Assembly (NCBI RefSeq): GCF_000835495.1
Contig: NW_015622543.1
Span: 1,348,239 to 1,412,238 of the forward strand
Reading direction: 5' to 3'
Source: Cladophialophora immunda
Taxonomy: Eukaryota > Ascomycota > Eurotiomycetes > Chaetothyriales > Herpotrichiellaceae
Length of the DNA: 64,000 nt
The notes under the pieces: model-generated
Databases searched by the model: none
What the model was told of the DNA's origin: nothing
The model's input: only the letters and a program-made list of their open reading frames with translations
Part shown: positions 11,630 through 22,610 of the stretch, in pieces
How positions within the stretch are numbered: position 1 is the first letter of the stretch
How the letters are laid out: the number at the start of each line of letters is the position of its first letter
Program-made: the position numbers and the translations under genes

Positions 11630-12445
11630 TTACCTGGCAAGAAGTTGAGCAGCCTCACTGTGGGGGTGTTAGAAACCCTGGTCTTATACACGTGGACAGC
11701 ATTGTCAGAAGATGTGTCGAGTGATCGTCGTTCGCAAGTCCCGATTCTGCGTATTGCAAATGCTCTTGAACAACATCCGATTGGGTGGTCTATCGCCGGA
11801 GGCTCAGCTCCTGATAGCCTATTCTGCCTCTTGCATGGACTGTTCACGTCGAACAAGCGCTGAGAATATCGGAATTGGCATGCCGGCGGCATCAGGCACC
11901 GTCTAATCCCAGAATGCTTTAGCAACATACCGGGTCTATCCAGCGAGCCAGCTGCCCTTGTCCCAACCAAAGAAGGTGTGCTATTCTTACTTTGGTGGCG
12001 CTTCTTAGCTCGAGCAGCTCCATAAATACTGACCAAAATACGCACATATGATTGGTTTATCCATGACAGGCTCCCTACTTGTACAGTGAAGCGACCCATG
12101 AGAATAGACCGCATCTCATTTTTAGCGCCCAGATGGGCCGAAGATTCAGAAGAATAACAAGCTGGTGGCGTTACCCAAGAGATGCGGATCTGATGGCCTG
12201 CATCCCATGGACTCCACCGCGAGTCAACCATGGCGCTTATCGCAGATATTGAAGAAACCATGAATAGTATCACTAGGTGCGCCTCGTGGAGCTGAACGAG
12301 TTGTTGATGGTCTAATCCCTGCATGCAGCATGGGCAGCATCCAAGGCACAGGTCAAAAGCAAAGGTATATAGAGTGGTTCTCAATCTCCAAGATTTGTAC
12401 CCCGTCAGAATCAACATAAAACAGTTTGTCTATACTCGAAATTAC
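11630..12445. other. Intergenic region before the first unknown gene
   Basis: 816 bp between the SDR stop and the chosen start of the next gene. A 263-codon minus-strand frame covers most of it but looks random (see rejected list). A TATATAG string near 12365 lies about 80 bp upstream of the chosen downstream start and could be a core promoter element. Confidence 0.45.
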
Positions 12446-13663
12446 ATGACGGATTACACTTCCACGCCCACCGATACAACCACAATGGCCAGTCGGGCGA
12501 GCACTCCATCTTCCATCACTTCTTCCTACTTGCCGATCAATCAAATCAAAAGCCCGGAGCACATTCACCCCTTTGCCTCCTTGTACTATCGACAGCACAC
12601 CTTGATCCCTAACCGCATCACTGTCAATGAGATTCAGCTTTCCGACGAGCTCTGGAGCAGACATGCATTTAGCATGGGGATGCCTTTCAACGACATCTAC
12701 CGACCCCACGCAGATGCCCGGAAATTCGCCCAGAAGATGCAAAAGAAACTCAAGATGAGCAACAAGCAATTGGCCGACTCGTTGCTCCCTCTGATCCAAA
12801 CCACGATCAAGTCGTCGAAGAAGTTACGGGTCGAGACTGATGCTACCTTCCATCCTGACGCTGTGCCAAAGGGAAACCCCGCCGGGCGCATGTCAAACAG
12901 TCAAACAGTCCCATGGAGCATGCCGCTGCCCATCCCCAAGCCAAACATCACGGTTGGTTTCAGCTCCAAGAACTTCAGCTCGCACGAACTCGAGTTGCAG
13001 GACGGTATCATCTCGGACGCGCAGGGTGAACCGTGCAACCTAGGAAAGATCTCTCAACCCATCCGCGGACGCAACACGCTGCTCTGGCCATTTTTCAACG
13101 TCGAGATACAACATGAATCACTGAACGCCGCACAGAACGCCGCCGCGGGCTCAGGGTCAACCTGCAACAACGCGCTCGCGCTTCTCGCAGAAGCCGCAGA
13201 TGAGCCCCTCGTTCAAAGCGGGGGGAGAAATCTGTTTTGGCAATCGAGAAGAGCGGTAACCTCGTTCTCCCTCTCAATCCACAACAGCTCGACCTCAGAG
13301 GGCAGAATGGCGACGCTGAACCTCCACAGCTCCGAAGGCGGACTGTCCCATGCAGTAGCCCCGATCCGAACTTACGATCTCTGCAATGAGCGGGACGTGG
13401 AGTACCTGCTGTCGCGGCTAGGCAGCATCTTTGTGTGGGCGGAGAATTGTCACCTCCAGCAGATCTCCACTCTCCTGGAAAACCTCGATGCCCTGGTCCA
13501 GCTCGAACAAGGGAAGGAGCATCTGTCGGACAGCTTCCCACACGAGACAATGGATATAGTCACGAGTTCTCCAGGTAATCTGAGCCCTCCGAGGAGGAAG
13601 CTGGGGTCGATTAGAAACGTCCTGGCAGAGATCAGTCCGAAGTGGATAAGGGCACAGGGATAG
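12446..13663 (+). CDS. Unknown protein, PD-(D/E)XK/DUF7924-like layout (copy 1 of a tandem pair)
   Basis: Intronless. I chose ATG 12446 (405 aa, MTDYTSTPTDTTT...); the frame opens at 12323 and another Met lies at 12485. After an S/T-rich head come a charged helical segment (about residues 85-125), then WPFFNVEIQ (about 214-222), an AAQNAAAGSGSTCNNALAL block (about 226-244), a hydrophobic strand FSLSIHN (about 276) and an alternating strand region leading to two helices. The order 'PF-x-x-x-E, then N/Q-A-rich helix with Cys, then strand-rich half' resembles the PD-(D/E)XK nuclease-like DUF7924 domains found in many Pezizomycotina proteins of unknown role. That link is inference. The next gene shows the same layout. 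No signal peptide or membrane segment. Confidence 0.6.
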   Translation: MTDYTSTPTDTTTMASRASTPSSITSSYLPINQIKSPEHIHPFASLYYRQHTLIPNRITVNEIQLSDELWSRHAFSMGMPFNDIYRPHADARKFAQKMQKKLKMSNKQLADSLLPLIQTTIKSSKKLRVETDATFHPDAVPKGNPAGRMSNSQTVPWSMPLPIPKPNITVGFSSKNFSSHELELQDGIISDAQGEPCNLGKISQPIRGRNTLLWPFFNVEIQHESLNAAQNAAAGSGSTCNNALALLAEAADEPLVQSGGRNLFWQSRRAVTSFSLSIHNSSTSEGRMATLNLHSSEGGLSHAVAPIRTYDLCNERDVEYLLSRLGSIFVWAENCHLQQISTLLENLDALVQLEQGKEHLSDSFPHETMDIVTSSPGNLSPPRRKLGSIRNVLAEISPKWIRAQG

Positions 13664-14905
13664 GTTTCGGCGACGGAGTTTACAGGTTGATATGGCATGT
13701 ACAAGTATGCGAAGCTCACAAAAAGTTAATATATGATGAGCAACGACGATAATGATGATCATTTGAAAAGCCTTGATTTCTTTTTCGTATTGAGACAAGT
13801 TGATATGGAGAGAAAACGCCGTTCTCCGTGTGCTCGCTGTCTTCCGAAGCGAGTTGTTGGCCCGCCAGAATATTGATCACTCCTATGACATAATGCTCTG
13901 TGATTTGCGGAAAGCAGCAACGCATTCTAGGCGAGCTGCGTGCCTTGGACTGCGGAAATCTTCAATCTGAGAAAGCGGTGTGAAGACCCCGAGCATGGCA
14001 AGATCTGAAGAATGCCTCTAGAGAAAGTGATGGGGCGCCCTACGTTTGCTGATTGGCCGTCTTACCGCTGTGGATGACCCGCTAGATAGAATTAGGCTAA
14101 GCGCGTGCAGACTCCACCAATAATCATTCCGGTCCTGCCCCGCTCCTTGACTACAATATCTCGGCCCCCCTGCCTCGAAGCGCCCAACCCACCACCCATC
14201 ACCAGCTCTACTCCAGACTTTTTCTCCCACGGCAGAGGCCGGGACGCAAAGCTAGGTCTCCTCCCCCACGTCTATCCCTCTTTTGTATACCTGAAACACA
14301 GCATCCTTCTCCTGTTCCGACGCTACTGGCAGGGCTCCTTGTGATAGCCGTCCGGACGCGACCAACTTGTCGAGTCTGCTGTCCCTCAGAGCCGCCCTCG
14401 AAGCGAGTGGCTTTTGACCAACGACGTGTATCCATCTGTCAAATGGAACCGGGCGTGGTTAGAACACGAGGCCAATGGGCGGACGTGATATTCCCCTCTA
14501 CTCGTATCCGCATTTCCTTACGAATGTTGGACCGGGGGGGTGCATTTAGACCGGAGGCAGGGACGTAAGGCCATCCGCTCGTGTAACGCAGTGCTCTCTT
14601 ATTTTATTGTGCTTGTTATATCTATGGATCCCGCCTGGCTTGGTTGCTGAGGTTTCAGGTCGCCCCCTCACCTTTTTTGCTCTGATCGGTTCCTCTGTCC
14701 TGTTTCATATCCGTTGTTCACTGCCCATTATTCCATGTACAAGTAATAGACCTGTCGCTGCTACAATACATCAATGCATCAAAGTCAATAGCGTTTTGTC
14801 GTTCCTCTGCTGCGTTGGGAGATCACTGAGCTGCTGGGACTGGACGATACCTCCTGGACCTCAAAAGGCCTGGCGTGATCAGTTCCCTTTCTTGGAGGGA
14901 AAGCA
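13664..14905. other. Intergenic region between the two related unknown genes
   Basis: 1.24 kb without a convincing gene. Several short frames on both strands lack family features. The last part (about 14580-14905) is pyrimidine-rich and would serve as the promoter and leader of the downstream gene. No repeat or RNA gene seen. Confidence 0.5.
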
Positions 14906-16734
14906 ATGTCTTCAACAAGTGGTTCGTCGAACCCTTCGCCCTCTTCGGATGGTCTGCCACCGGCGTCCTACGACGGTAGTCACCTGCCCTGGCGCACTTT
15001 CCGACAAGAAGTCCTCGCACCACACCAGATCCGCATTCTCGACAGTCCGCCGAAAGACCGCATCCCGGCCGCCTTCTTGCGGATCGTGGAAGTTACAAGT
15101 CAAGATCCGTCCCGCTTCGACAATCAAAAGAATTGCTTCTGGAGCCAGGTCACGGCGGGTCGCGGATTTGGGCCTTCGCCGATCTTCCCACCCAACCTCC
15201 TCCCCCCGTTGGCGAGCGAGTCTCATTCGCGATGCATGGTCCCCTTCTTCGGCAGTCGCGAAGCCCTACCAGAGCGCACCATAAATCACCCGGCGCCCTT
15301 CTACGAGCTCTCCGTTCCTCGTCCCGGCCTGGGATGTGGGTTTTCCGCCGCGGCCTTCACAGACGCAGAGCTGGCTGCCATGCCCCTATGGCTTCAAGCA
15401 ACGGGGACAATCGTGCATTTCGAGACGGGGTACATCGCCCCCGGCGCCTCGCTCTACTGTCCCTTTCTAACCTTTGAACGGGCGTTTGGGAATAAGAAGC
15501 AGCGCGTGGAGTCAGCGAACAATCAGTGTGCGATTGCAGGCGCATACTGCACGCGCGCTCTGCAGATGCTGTACACGCGGGCACGCAGGAATCTGGACGA
15601 GCAGGCGACCACGACTCTTACTGAGCTGCCAGTCTCTTTCTCATGCACCATCGACAACACCTTTGCGCTGCTGAACTTGCATTGGATTGATCTGGAACAG
15701 GGGCAAGCATATTGCATGGCGCCGCTTTGTCAGTTTGACCTCAGCAAGGACGAGCATTTCGGCAAGTTTCTGGTCTGGACGCAAGCCATTGGCGATTGGG
15801 CTCTGGCTCATGTCCTGCCGGCGATCAAAGAGGCGCTCGAGAAAATCCAGCAAGCCCCCAACGGAACTCCGACAGCTCCTTTCCAGCCGCAGTACAGCAC
15901 CACACCCACGAGACTGCGGCTGGACACCGGCCCAGCCCTCATGAAAGATGATCTCCTCCTCTCGTCCCTGAAGACGACATTCGAAAATATCCCCTGGCGC
16001 TTTGAAGACGAGGGTTTCTCGGGTGTCTCATCCTCCACCGCCTCCTGGGGCTCGCCCATGGTGTCAGAGCATACCTTCCCAAAGGTGAACTACCCGACCG
16101 TGCCCGCAGCCAGAAGCAACGTCAGCGCTCCGAACTCTTCCATCGTCGCTCGAAAGCGACTGGGCGGACTTGACGTGTTACGCAGCCCGGTCACGCCGCC
16201 ACCAGCATATCTACAGAATCAGGACATGGTATGGCAAAAGCGATTCAACCTCGCGATGGAGGAGATAAGGCAGCTGCAGAGCCAGGTGCAAGCGTTCAGA
16301 AGGGAAGTCGAGGAATGCAAACGCCCGTTCCGGGAGGGGCAGCCATCATCGCATGTAGAACAGGCACCGAGTGAGAACAGTGAGCTGGAGTCTACGACTC
16401 CAAAGGTGCAGAATCCACCTCTCCTCACCCTAACTTCTCACAAGCCTTCGCCCTCGGTGGTCACTGATCTATCCGTGGCGAGCTCCCCGGTGTGGAAGTG
16501 CGCAGCCATCGTCTTGTCGGGCCACTTCCTGGCCTCGTTCCTTCCCAACATGGCTGTTCGGCTGTTGACTTACGGATGCGTCACAAACGCGTGCCTTTGG
16601 GCGTGTCTAACCCCGAGGTCCATGGGCACGGGAATGCCGACTTCAGCGACCACGAAGTTACCGACCTTTGCGAGCTGGAGATGGTGGTGACGCCCCTAGC
16701 TGGAGACGAGAGTCGACCGGGTTTGTTCAGCTAG
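14906..16734 (+). CDS. Unknown protein, PD-(D/E)XK/DUF7924-like layout (copy 2); 3' end uncertain
   Basis: The frame from ATG 14906 runs to a stop at 16690 (594 aa). It shares an ordered set of blocks with the gene upstream: CPFLTFE (about residues 185-191), an ANNQCAIAGAYCTRALQML block (about 202-220), FSCTIDNTFALLNLHWIDL (about 247-265), MAPLCQFDL, then helices with IGDWALAHVLPAI. A short coiled coil (about 445-480) follows a P/S-rich linker. The last about 65 codons in this frame look non-coding (LTYGCVTNACLWACLTP...). The frame shifted by one base is open to 16734, is more protein-like, and ends SDHEVTDLCELEMVVTPLAG. So an intron or a frameshift near 16400-16500 is likely; I could not fix the splice sites (16406-16482 is one frame-compatible option with a weak acceptor). 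Function unknown. Confidence 0.6.
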
Positions 16735-17044
16735 TGCGTTGTTTCAGATTGTCCGACTTGTGCAGATTTAGCGAGTATTGGAGGAAATTCCGCGGGTTGC
16801 GTATGATATGAAATTGCAAGGGTTGGCTGGTCGTGCCCACTGTATCAGTAAGGTCATTTGTTTGGAAGTTGGATGTGTTTCCGGCCGCGAGGAGGGAGAA
16901 AATTGCGCTCTTAGGCAAGGGCACCAAGATCAAAGGCGATATAATTGATCCTAACAGGGGAATCAAAGATTCTACTTAGGAAGACAATAAACTCGCGGTA
17001 TTTCCACCACCTCGATGGCCCCTGAAACCCCCCTCTTTGTTCGC
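16735..17044. other. Intergenic, convergent 3' ends
   Basis: 310 bp between the unknown gene and the convergent MFS gene. Somewhat A/T-richer than its surroundings. Probably two 3' UTRs. Nothing else seen. Confidence 0.5.
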
Positions 17045-19092
17045 TCAACGGCGGACATTTGCAGCAATGCGATTCGTCATGAGCGATGACGAGTTGCCAA
17101 TGAGCAAGCACGCGATACAGGACAAGACTCCGAATGGCAAAGCCGTGTACCAGACATACTTCAGGCTCTCGGCGTAGGCCCAGCGTGCACCCACCGTGGC
17201 GCCTTGCAGCACCGCCGCGTTGAGCCCGCGGACCACCTCCGTGGGGCCGGCGGGCGCGGTGAGGTTCTGGGGGGCCAGCAGGAACAGCTCGACGAAGGTC
17301 GGGACGGACGCAAGCGGCAGGCCCGCCTCGACGGCGTACGCGGCGACGTATTTCGGCAGGTTGTGCTTCAGCTTGGTGCCGAAGATGTTGGAGTAGATGG
17401 CCGTGCCGACGGAACCGCCGACTGTGCGGATGGACAGGGAGAGCGCCACGCACGTCGCAATCAGGTCGTCGGGCGAGCCCACCACGGCGGTGGTCACGGC
17501 CATGGCCACGACGCCGCCGATCCCAAAGCCCGCGATGGTCGCCAGCGCCACCGTCTGGACCGGGTTCTCGGGCGTGCAGGTGATGAGGGCGGTCCCGAAC
17601 GCCGTGGTGAGGACGGCGCAAGAAAAGAGGATCCATCGGTTGTGGTTCTTCCAGACCGAGAGCAGCATATTTGGCACCACGGCTCCCGCGGTCACTCCGA
17701 GCGCGACGATGACCCCTTTGAGGCCGGATTGGATCGGATCAGCTCTGTAAACGTCCAGGTAGACGACGGGGAAGAAGTTGAGGAGTCCGTAGAAATACAT
17801 CCCGGCCACAAAGGAGACCAGGAAGCTCATGGTGACAATGCGGTGGCCGGCAAACAACTCGCGAGGCACCATTGGGAAGCTGCTGCCTTTCCATTCCCAG
17901 GCCCCGAAGGCGATTATCATGACAATGCCGATGATCAGCGGGCACAGCACCTTCGCACTCTCCCAAGGAGCCGTGTACCCGCCCGCGGTGGTCCCTATCA
18001 AGCTGGTGTTCGGTTAGAGGGTTGTTTGGAAGTGGACATGTCACGGGAAACATACAATAATGTCAGACCGCCGATTGAAAGCAGTGCCCCGACGAAGTCT
18101 ATCTTGGGCAGGATCTCGCGGACCGTCTTCCGCTGTCCACGCACTTGAGACTGGGGGAAGTAAAAGATGGCAATTCCCACAGTTGCCATTGCGTTCCAGA
18201 TCCTATGTCAGGGTTTGTCAGTTCTCGCTCACGCTCCATTATCACGAGTCGACAACCAAGACAGCACGGACAGGACAACGGCACTCACAAGGCTATCCAG
18301 ATCCCCCACCGCCAAGTCGAATGCATCCCGAGCTCGGTGGTGTAGATAGCATACGGCGAAAAGGGCAGAATGCACCCGGTGACCAGCCCAAGGTACCATC
18401 CTCTTTTCCTCACGGGCACGAGCTCAGACGTCCCGGCCAACGCCGTCAGCTCGCCGATGGCGGCGCCCACGCCGGAGATGGTGCAGCCAACAATGCCCTG
18501 TGCCATGGTTCGAGTGGTGCCGATGAGGATCAGTCCGATGCACAGCACCACGCCGCCGGTGAGGGAGATGTATCGACGGCCGAAAACGTCTTGGAGATAA
18601 CCGCTGAAGGGAGCCAGAGAGGCAAACGCCAGGGCGTAGGACTGGGGCAGCCATGAATCGATGTCGGCCCCTCCGACTTGTTCGACTATGAAGGACAGAC
18701 TCGCCGACACAAAGTAGAGCGGCAGTTGCGATCCTGTCTCGTGTAGTACCGTGTCAGTTTGGAACGGCTCTTTTGGACACAGGACTGGACAAACGAGGGA
18801 AGCAAGTGGCGCTGGAGAAGGGAAACGGACCGCAATAGAGAAAGGAGAGCGACAGCGTTGCCAGGATTTGTCGACTTGTCCATGGGGCGTGGCTGGCGGT
18901 GTCATCACTGTGGCCGTCTGCTTTCGTCTCGATTTCAAGGTGGGATGCCTCGTCTTTGGCAAGGTCATGAGCAGTCTGAGGAGAGGCTCCTTCAACGCCC
19001 TTCTCACCGCGTTCTTCGTGGCGGGATTCCATGCTGTGCTCTTCGGTCCGCTCTGCTTGCTCAGCGTGATTGCGGATGGATTCTTGAGTCAT
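17045..19092 (-). CDS. TRI12-type MFS efflux transporter (14 TM)
   Basis: Plasma-membrane drug/H+ antiporter-like protein of the fungal trichothecene-efflux-pump (TRI12) branch of the major facilitator superfamily. Four exons on the minus strand: 18831-19092, 18289-18733, 18056-18202 and 17045-18002. Introns are 97, 86 and 53 bp; the first uses a weaker GTCCGT donor. The joined frame gives 603 aa, the family's normal size. A charged E/H-rich N-terminal tail of about 70 residues precedes TM1 (ILATLSLSFLYC). Typical motifs: DSWLPQSYALA, the motif-A-like DVFGRRY, a GVGAAIGELTAL helix, RKRGWYLG, GGYTAPWESAKV between the two halves, and IRTVGGSVGTAIYSNIF in the C half. The substrate is unknown; the branch includes toxin and siderophore transporters. 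Same strand as the Zn2Cys6 gene 490 bp upstream. Confidence 0.92.
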
Positions 19093-19581
19093 TGCTTTTA
19101 CAGATGGTCGGAGGCTGATCCCTTACTGTGAAAGCGACTCCATACCCCAGATATATATCCACATGTATAACGTGTATCGAACTCGTGGCCTTTGTTGTGT
19201 AGTCTCTGCATATGCCTCGGAGCTGTTACAATACCGGGTATACAGTACACAACGATGTCTCTCGATGCTAGCCTCTTATTGGGCTATAGGCAAAGCCTCA
19301 TTAGGAGTCTGCCAATGACTGTTCTGTTTTTGGCGGCTCGCAACACCCATCTTTGTCATTTCTCTTTCTTGGACAGTCGTCACACCATACAAGATACTGG
19401 TTTTTCCTGAAATGGCAGGCTCCACATTCGGCTATACAAGACAACTTTACCAGTATCATCATGAGTCAGATCCAAAGCCTCGGACCATACAAGCAAGTCG
19501 GCAGGCGGTTATGCAACAGAGGCGTCCTCCAGGCTGAAGAGGCCCCGGTGCTTTTCGTTGTCGTTGGCGGAAGTAAAAGTG
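19093..19581. other. Intergenic, MFS promoter and 3' end of the Zn2Cys6 gene
   Basis: 489 bp between two minus-strand genes. An ATATATAT string at 19151-19158 lies about 60 bp upstream of the MFS start and could act as a TATA element on the minus strand. No coding frame of interest. Confidence 0.5.
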
Positions 19582-22098
19582 TTAAATCGTGGCGAGGTCA
19601 TGCCCCATATTGTATGAGATGGGCCAATCCAAATTAAAGCTGCTCCAGTCGAAGATATCTCCCATATCATCCGGACCAATACCATAGGACCTCGGGTTTC
19701 CGCCAAAACTTGAGAGGTCTGACGCACCATACCAGGCATTTTCAGCTGGTGCGCCCACACTCATACCACCGCCAGTGTTTGAATCAACCCATTCTTGGAA
19801 CATATTGAAGCCCATATATGGCAATGTGTCCTGATTCGTGGAGCCAGCCTCGTTTCCAGACGAGGATGACATGTAAGACGTTTCCCTAGGGAGTGGACTC
19901 TGAGCTGCTGGATACGATTCGGCAAGATTCTCCCTGAATGAGACTTCTATCCTCTTTCGTTTCTGAGCTGGTGGAAGGGCGTCGTTGGTTGGCGACTCGA
20001 CCACTGTCAATCCTAGAGAACTGAAGAGAGCATCCACAAACGATAATACCACATCCGCACCAGCGTAGGCCTGGCGCAGCGAGCAAAGACAAAGCAGGAC
20101 TTCGTTGAGAGCTCCCTTCGCACGTTCCGCGTCTTGAGCAACGGTTACGGTATGCTGATGCCTCCTATCCCCCAATCTTGCCGACTTGAGCGCAAGTGCA
20201 TTCGAGATGATGCTCGGCACCAACATAGTAATGGCATTGACAGGTAAGTAGCGCGCAAGGGCTCGCTCATTGAGCTGAGCACAGATGTTGGCAATGGCGG
20301 CTGCGGCTTCAGCGACTCTAAGCTTGGACGCAGGTAGGTGGCTTCGAGGCCGGTGGAGAGCTGATACTGCCGTGTTATAAGACATGTGTACGAGCGCACA
20401 TTGCACCACTATACTGGATGGCGGCGGATCAGTCCTTGTATCGTCTACGTTCTGACTGTGGTTTGTCTCGAGGCAGGACTTTCCCAATGGATGGTCTATT
20501 AATTGCCGAAGGAGATGTGCTGAGGGTGGCAGAGATCCGACCCATTCAGCGAGCATTGTATCGAGCAAATCGGCGGTACTGCTTGGCCGCTTGCAGGCAG
20601 TTTCGTCTCGTGTATTCCCTGAAATTGGAAGAAGCATGGCGAAGCCACCAAGGCTGGTGGTCCCGCCGCTTTGCAAGAAGGCTTTTGATGGCTTCCGAAG
20701 CGTCGAGTACTGAGCAGACATGATGGATCCCATTATCGTGCAGAGTTTGACATTGGAGAGGAATATTTCTGTCAGTGATAATCCTGGGTGCTGGCGGGAT
20801 GATTTGCTTGAGACTGGACGCTCTTGATCCATCATGGGGGACATTACCTCGCCATTGGGGCCAAAATCTTCAGGTGTTAGCAAGGGAGTATCGAAGTCAT
20901 CACCACGAATCCTCATGGGGCGGCTCATTCCCAGTGAGATTAGCCGATCTCGCATGAAGCAAGACCACCAAACTCGTTTCCGGAGAGTCTTTCGCTCGGA
21001 TTGGATCTGCAATGGTGCGGGATCACGGTTCAATCCCATAGTCTGAGCGAGTGAGATGGCTATCCCGGTCCAATGCCAGCATTGCTTGTGGGCATCAGGA
21101 TTATCGCACCACAAACTCATTAGCAACAGCGATTGGACGAGTGTGAGGCTGTCAGATTCATAATCCGCGTCATACAAAAGCTGTCGAAATTGTGAGAATT
21201 CGTGAAGTCAAGATTTGGTGGACACATACCCTGGTTCTTAGATAGAAACTTTTTCGTGCGGCCTTCAGATTGTCATAACCATCTTCCTTGACGAAGGTTT
21301 CATCCACAAATGCTACTCCAGCAAACATGACGCATTGAAAGAGTAAGAGGCTGTACTTTGCCACTGGACACGCAGTGGCATCCGATAAGAGAATGTGCAG
21401 AAGCTTATCGGCATCGAGGAGGGGCATGTACGGATGCATGTATTGGACATAGCATCGAATGATCTCGAGGCGTAGACGCGCAGAAGGTACGCAAAAGGCA
21501 CCTTTGTCTCGAAGGTACTCAAGGTCCCGTGTATCCAAGTGACCTGGATGGGGTACAAAACAGCCAGGTAGCTCTTTGGTGGGCTTTTCAACAGTTTGGG
21601 ATTCAACGGCCGGAGCTTGCACTGATAGAAGAAAGCCCAGCTTGGGTGGAATATCTCCCAAACCCACCATTGAATTGAGAACATCGGCCGTGTTAGACGA
21701 CGGTAACGAGTCAGTTGAGGCATGGTTGCAAGGTCGTGGAAAGCCTGAGTTAGCCAGACCGAATGAGGGATCCTTGGGTGGCTGACGGAGACGGATGTCG
21801 CTGTTTCCAGTTGGGGCGGCCTTGGAGTACCATGATGGAGGTTTCCTGCATTCATGGTCAGAAGCAGCTCCCGGTGACGATCACATTTTGTCTCTGCTCA
21901 CTTTCCGCGACGGCAGCGGGCAAGCACGCACTGGCCATGATTGTCTCGGCAGTTGGTGCAAGGCACACCTTTCAACATCACGTCGCATTTGACCTTTCGG
22001 CCCCGGCAATCCTGGCATGCTTTGCCTGCTCTGCGCTGGACGGTGTGTTTGGTTAGACCATGTCGAGTCTCGGTAACGTTGTTCACTGTGCCAGCCAT
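19582..22098 (-). CDS. Zn2Cys6 transcription factor with fungal_trans domain
   Basis: Nuclear DNA-binding regulator. Exons on the minus strand: 21902-22098, 21230-21845 and 19582-21180, with introns of 56 and 49 bp (GTGAGC...TGCAG and GTATGT...GACAG). The joined product is 803 aa. The binuclear zinc cluster is complete: C28, C31, C38, C47, C50, C57 (CxxC-x6-C-x8-CxxC-x6-C), within basic RRAGKACQDCRGRKVKCD. The middle homology (fungal_trans) domain runs from about 180 to 450 and includes LEIIRCYVQYMHPYMPLLD, YSLLLFQCVMFAG, SLTLVQSLLLMSLW and the RVWWSCFMRDR block. This pattern resembles the cutinase/fatty-acid regulators of the Ctf1/Far group, but targets are unknown. A C-terminal N/G/S-rich segment could activate transcription. 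It is divergent from the esterase gene (512 bp) and upstream of the MFS pump. Confidence 0.9.
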
Positions 22099-22610
22099 AG
22101 GAAATGTGCAGCACTGTTGGCCACTATACCTCTACTCGTAGGACCTAGGAAAATACGGGGAACAAGGACGCGAATGGCCTTCTGATGTGGGAATTGGGTT
22201 TGTGGGGAATTGGCGGAGGCGGGGAGTCCAAGGGCTCAAGCTGTGGGGGTCCGGCCTTGTTGTATAACCGGTTGCCGATACTTGCTCGGCCCGGCGCATG
22301 AAACCACAGAGAGAATGAGGCTGAGTATCGCAAGGGTGATGGATCGTTGTCGTCAAATTTCCCATGCCCCAGCCGGCCGAGATAACCAATCATGAGGCGC
22401 TTGTATAGCCAGTATAGCCTTGCCTGTGGCCTATGATATCTACCCGTTGGGAATGACTTGCAACGAGCCGGCGATATTGCCCCAGGTATTACTAGGGAAC
22501 ATGTCGCAGTTCTTGGACCAAGAAAGTTGAAGGCGAGTAGTTTGCCAAGCAGGCAACCAAAGTGTCTTTATCAATCCAAGGGCTCTTGCGTCGACATCCC
22601 AAATCCCAAT
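22099..22610. promoter_or_regulatory. Divergent promoter between Zn2Cys6 regulator and tannase-like gene
   Basis: 512 bp between the start codons of the regulator (22098, minus) and the esterase (22611, plus). Divergent placement of a fungal regulator beside its target is common, so regulator-binding sites (for example CGG-type half sites; CCGGCCGAG-like text lies near 22373) may be here. I cannot pick a specific operator by eye. Confidence 0.45.

Noticed and set aside
11626..12417. 263-codon minus-strand frame between the SDR and the first unknown gene
   Set aside because: Composition is random-like (many Ser, Arg, Cys, Leu), it has no motif, and it overlaps the SDR stop on the opposite strand and the start region of the next gene.
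14607..15284. 225-codon plus-strand frame overlapping the start of the second unknown gene
   Set aside because: Low-quality composition, no motif; the overlapping frame with shared conserved blocks is the real one.
17204..18148. 314-codon plus-strand frame over the TRI12-type gene
   Set aside because: Crosses two introns of the real gene on the other strand and is an R/G/D-rich GC shadow.
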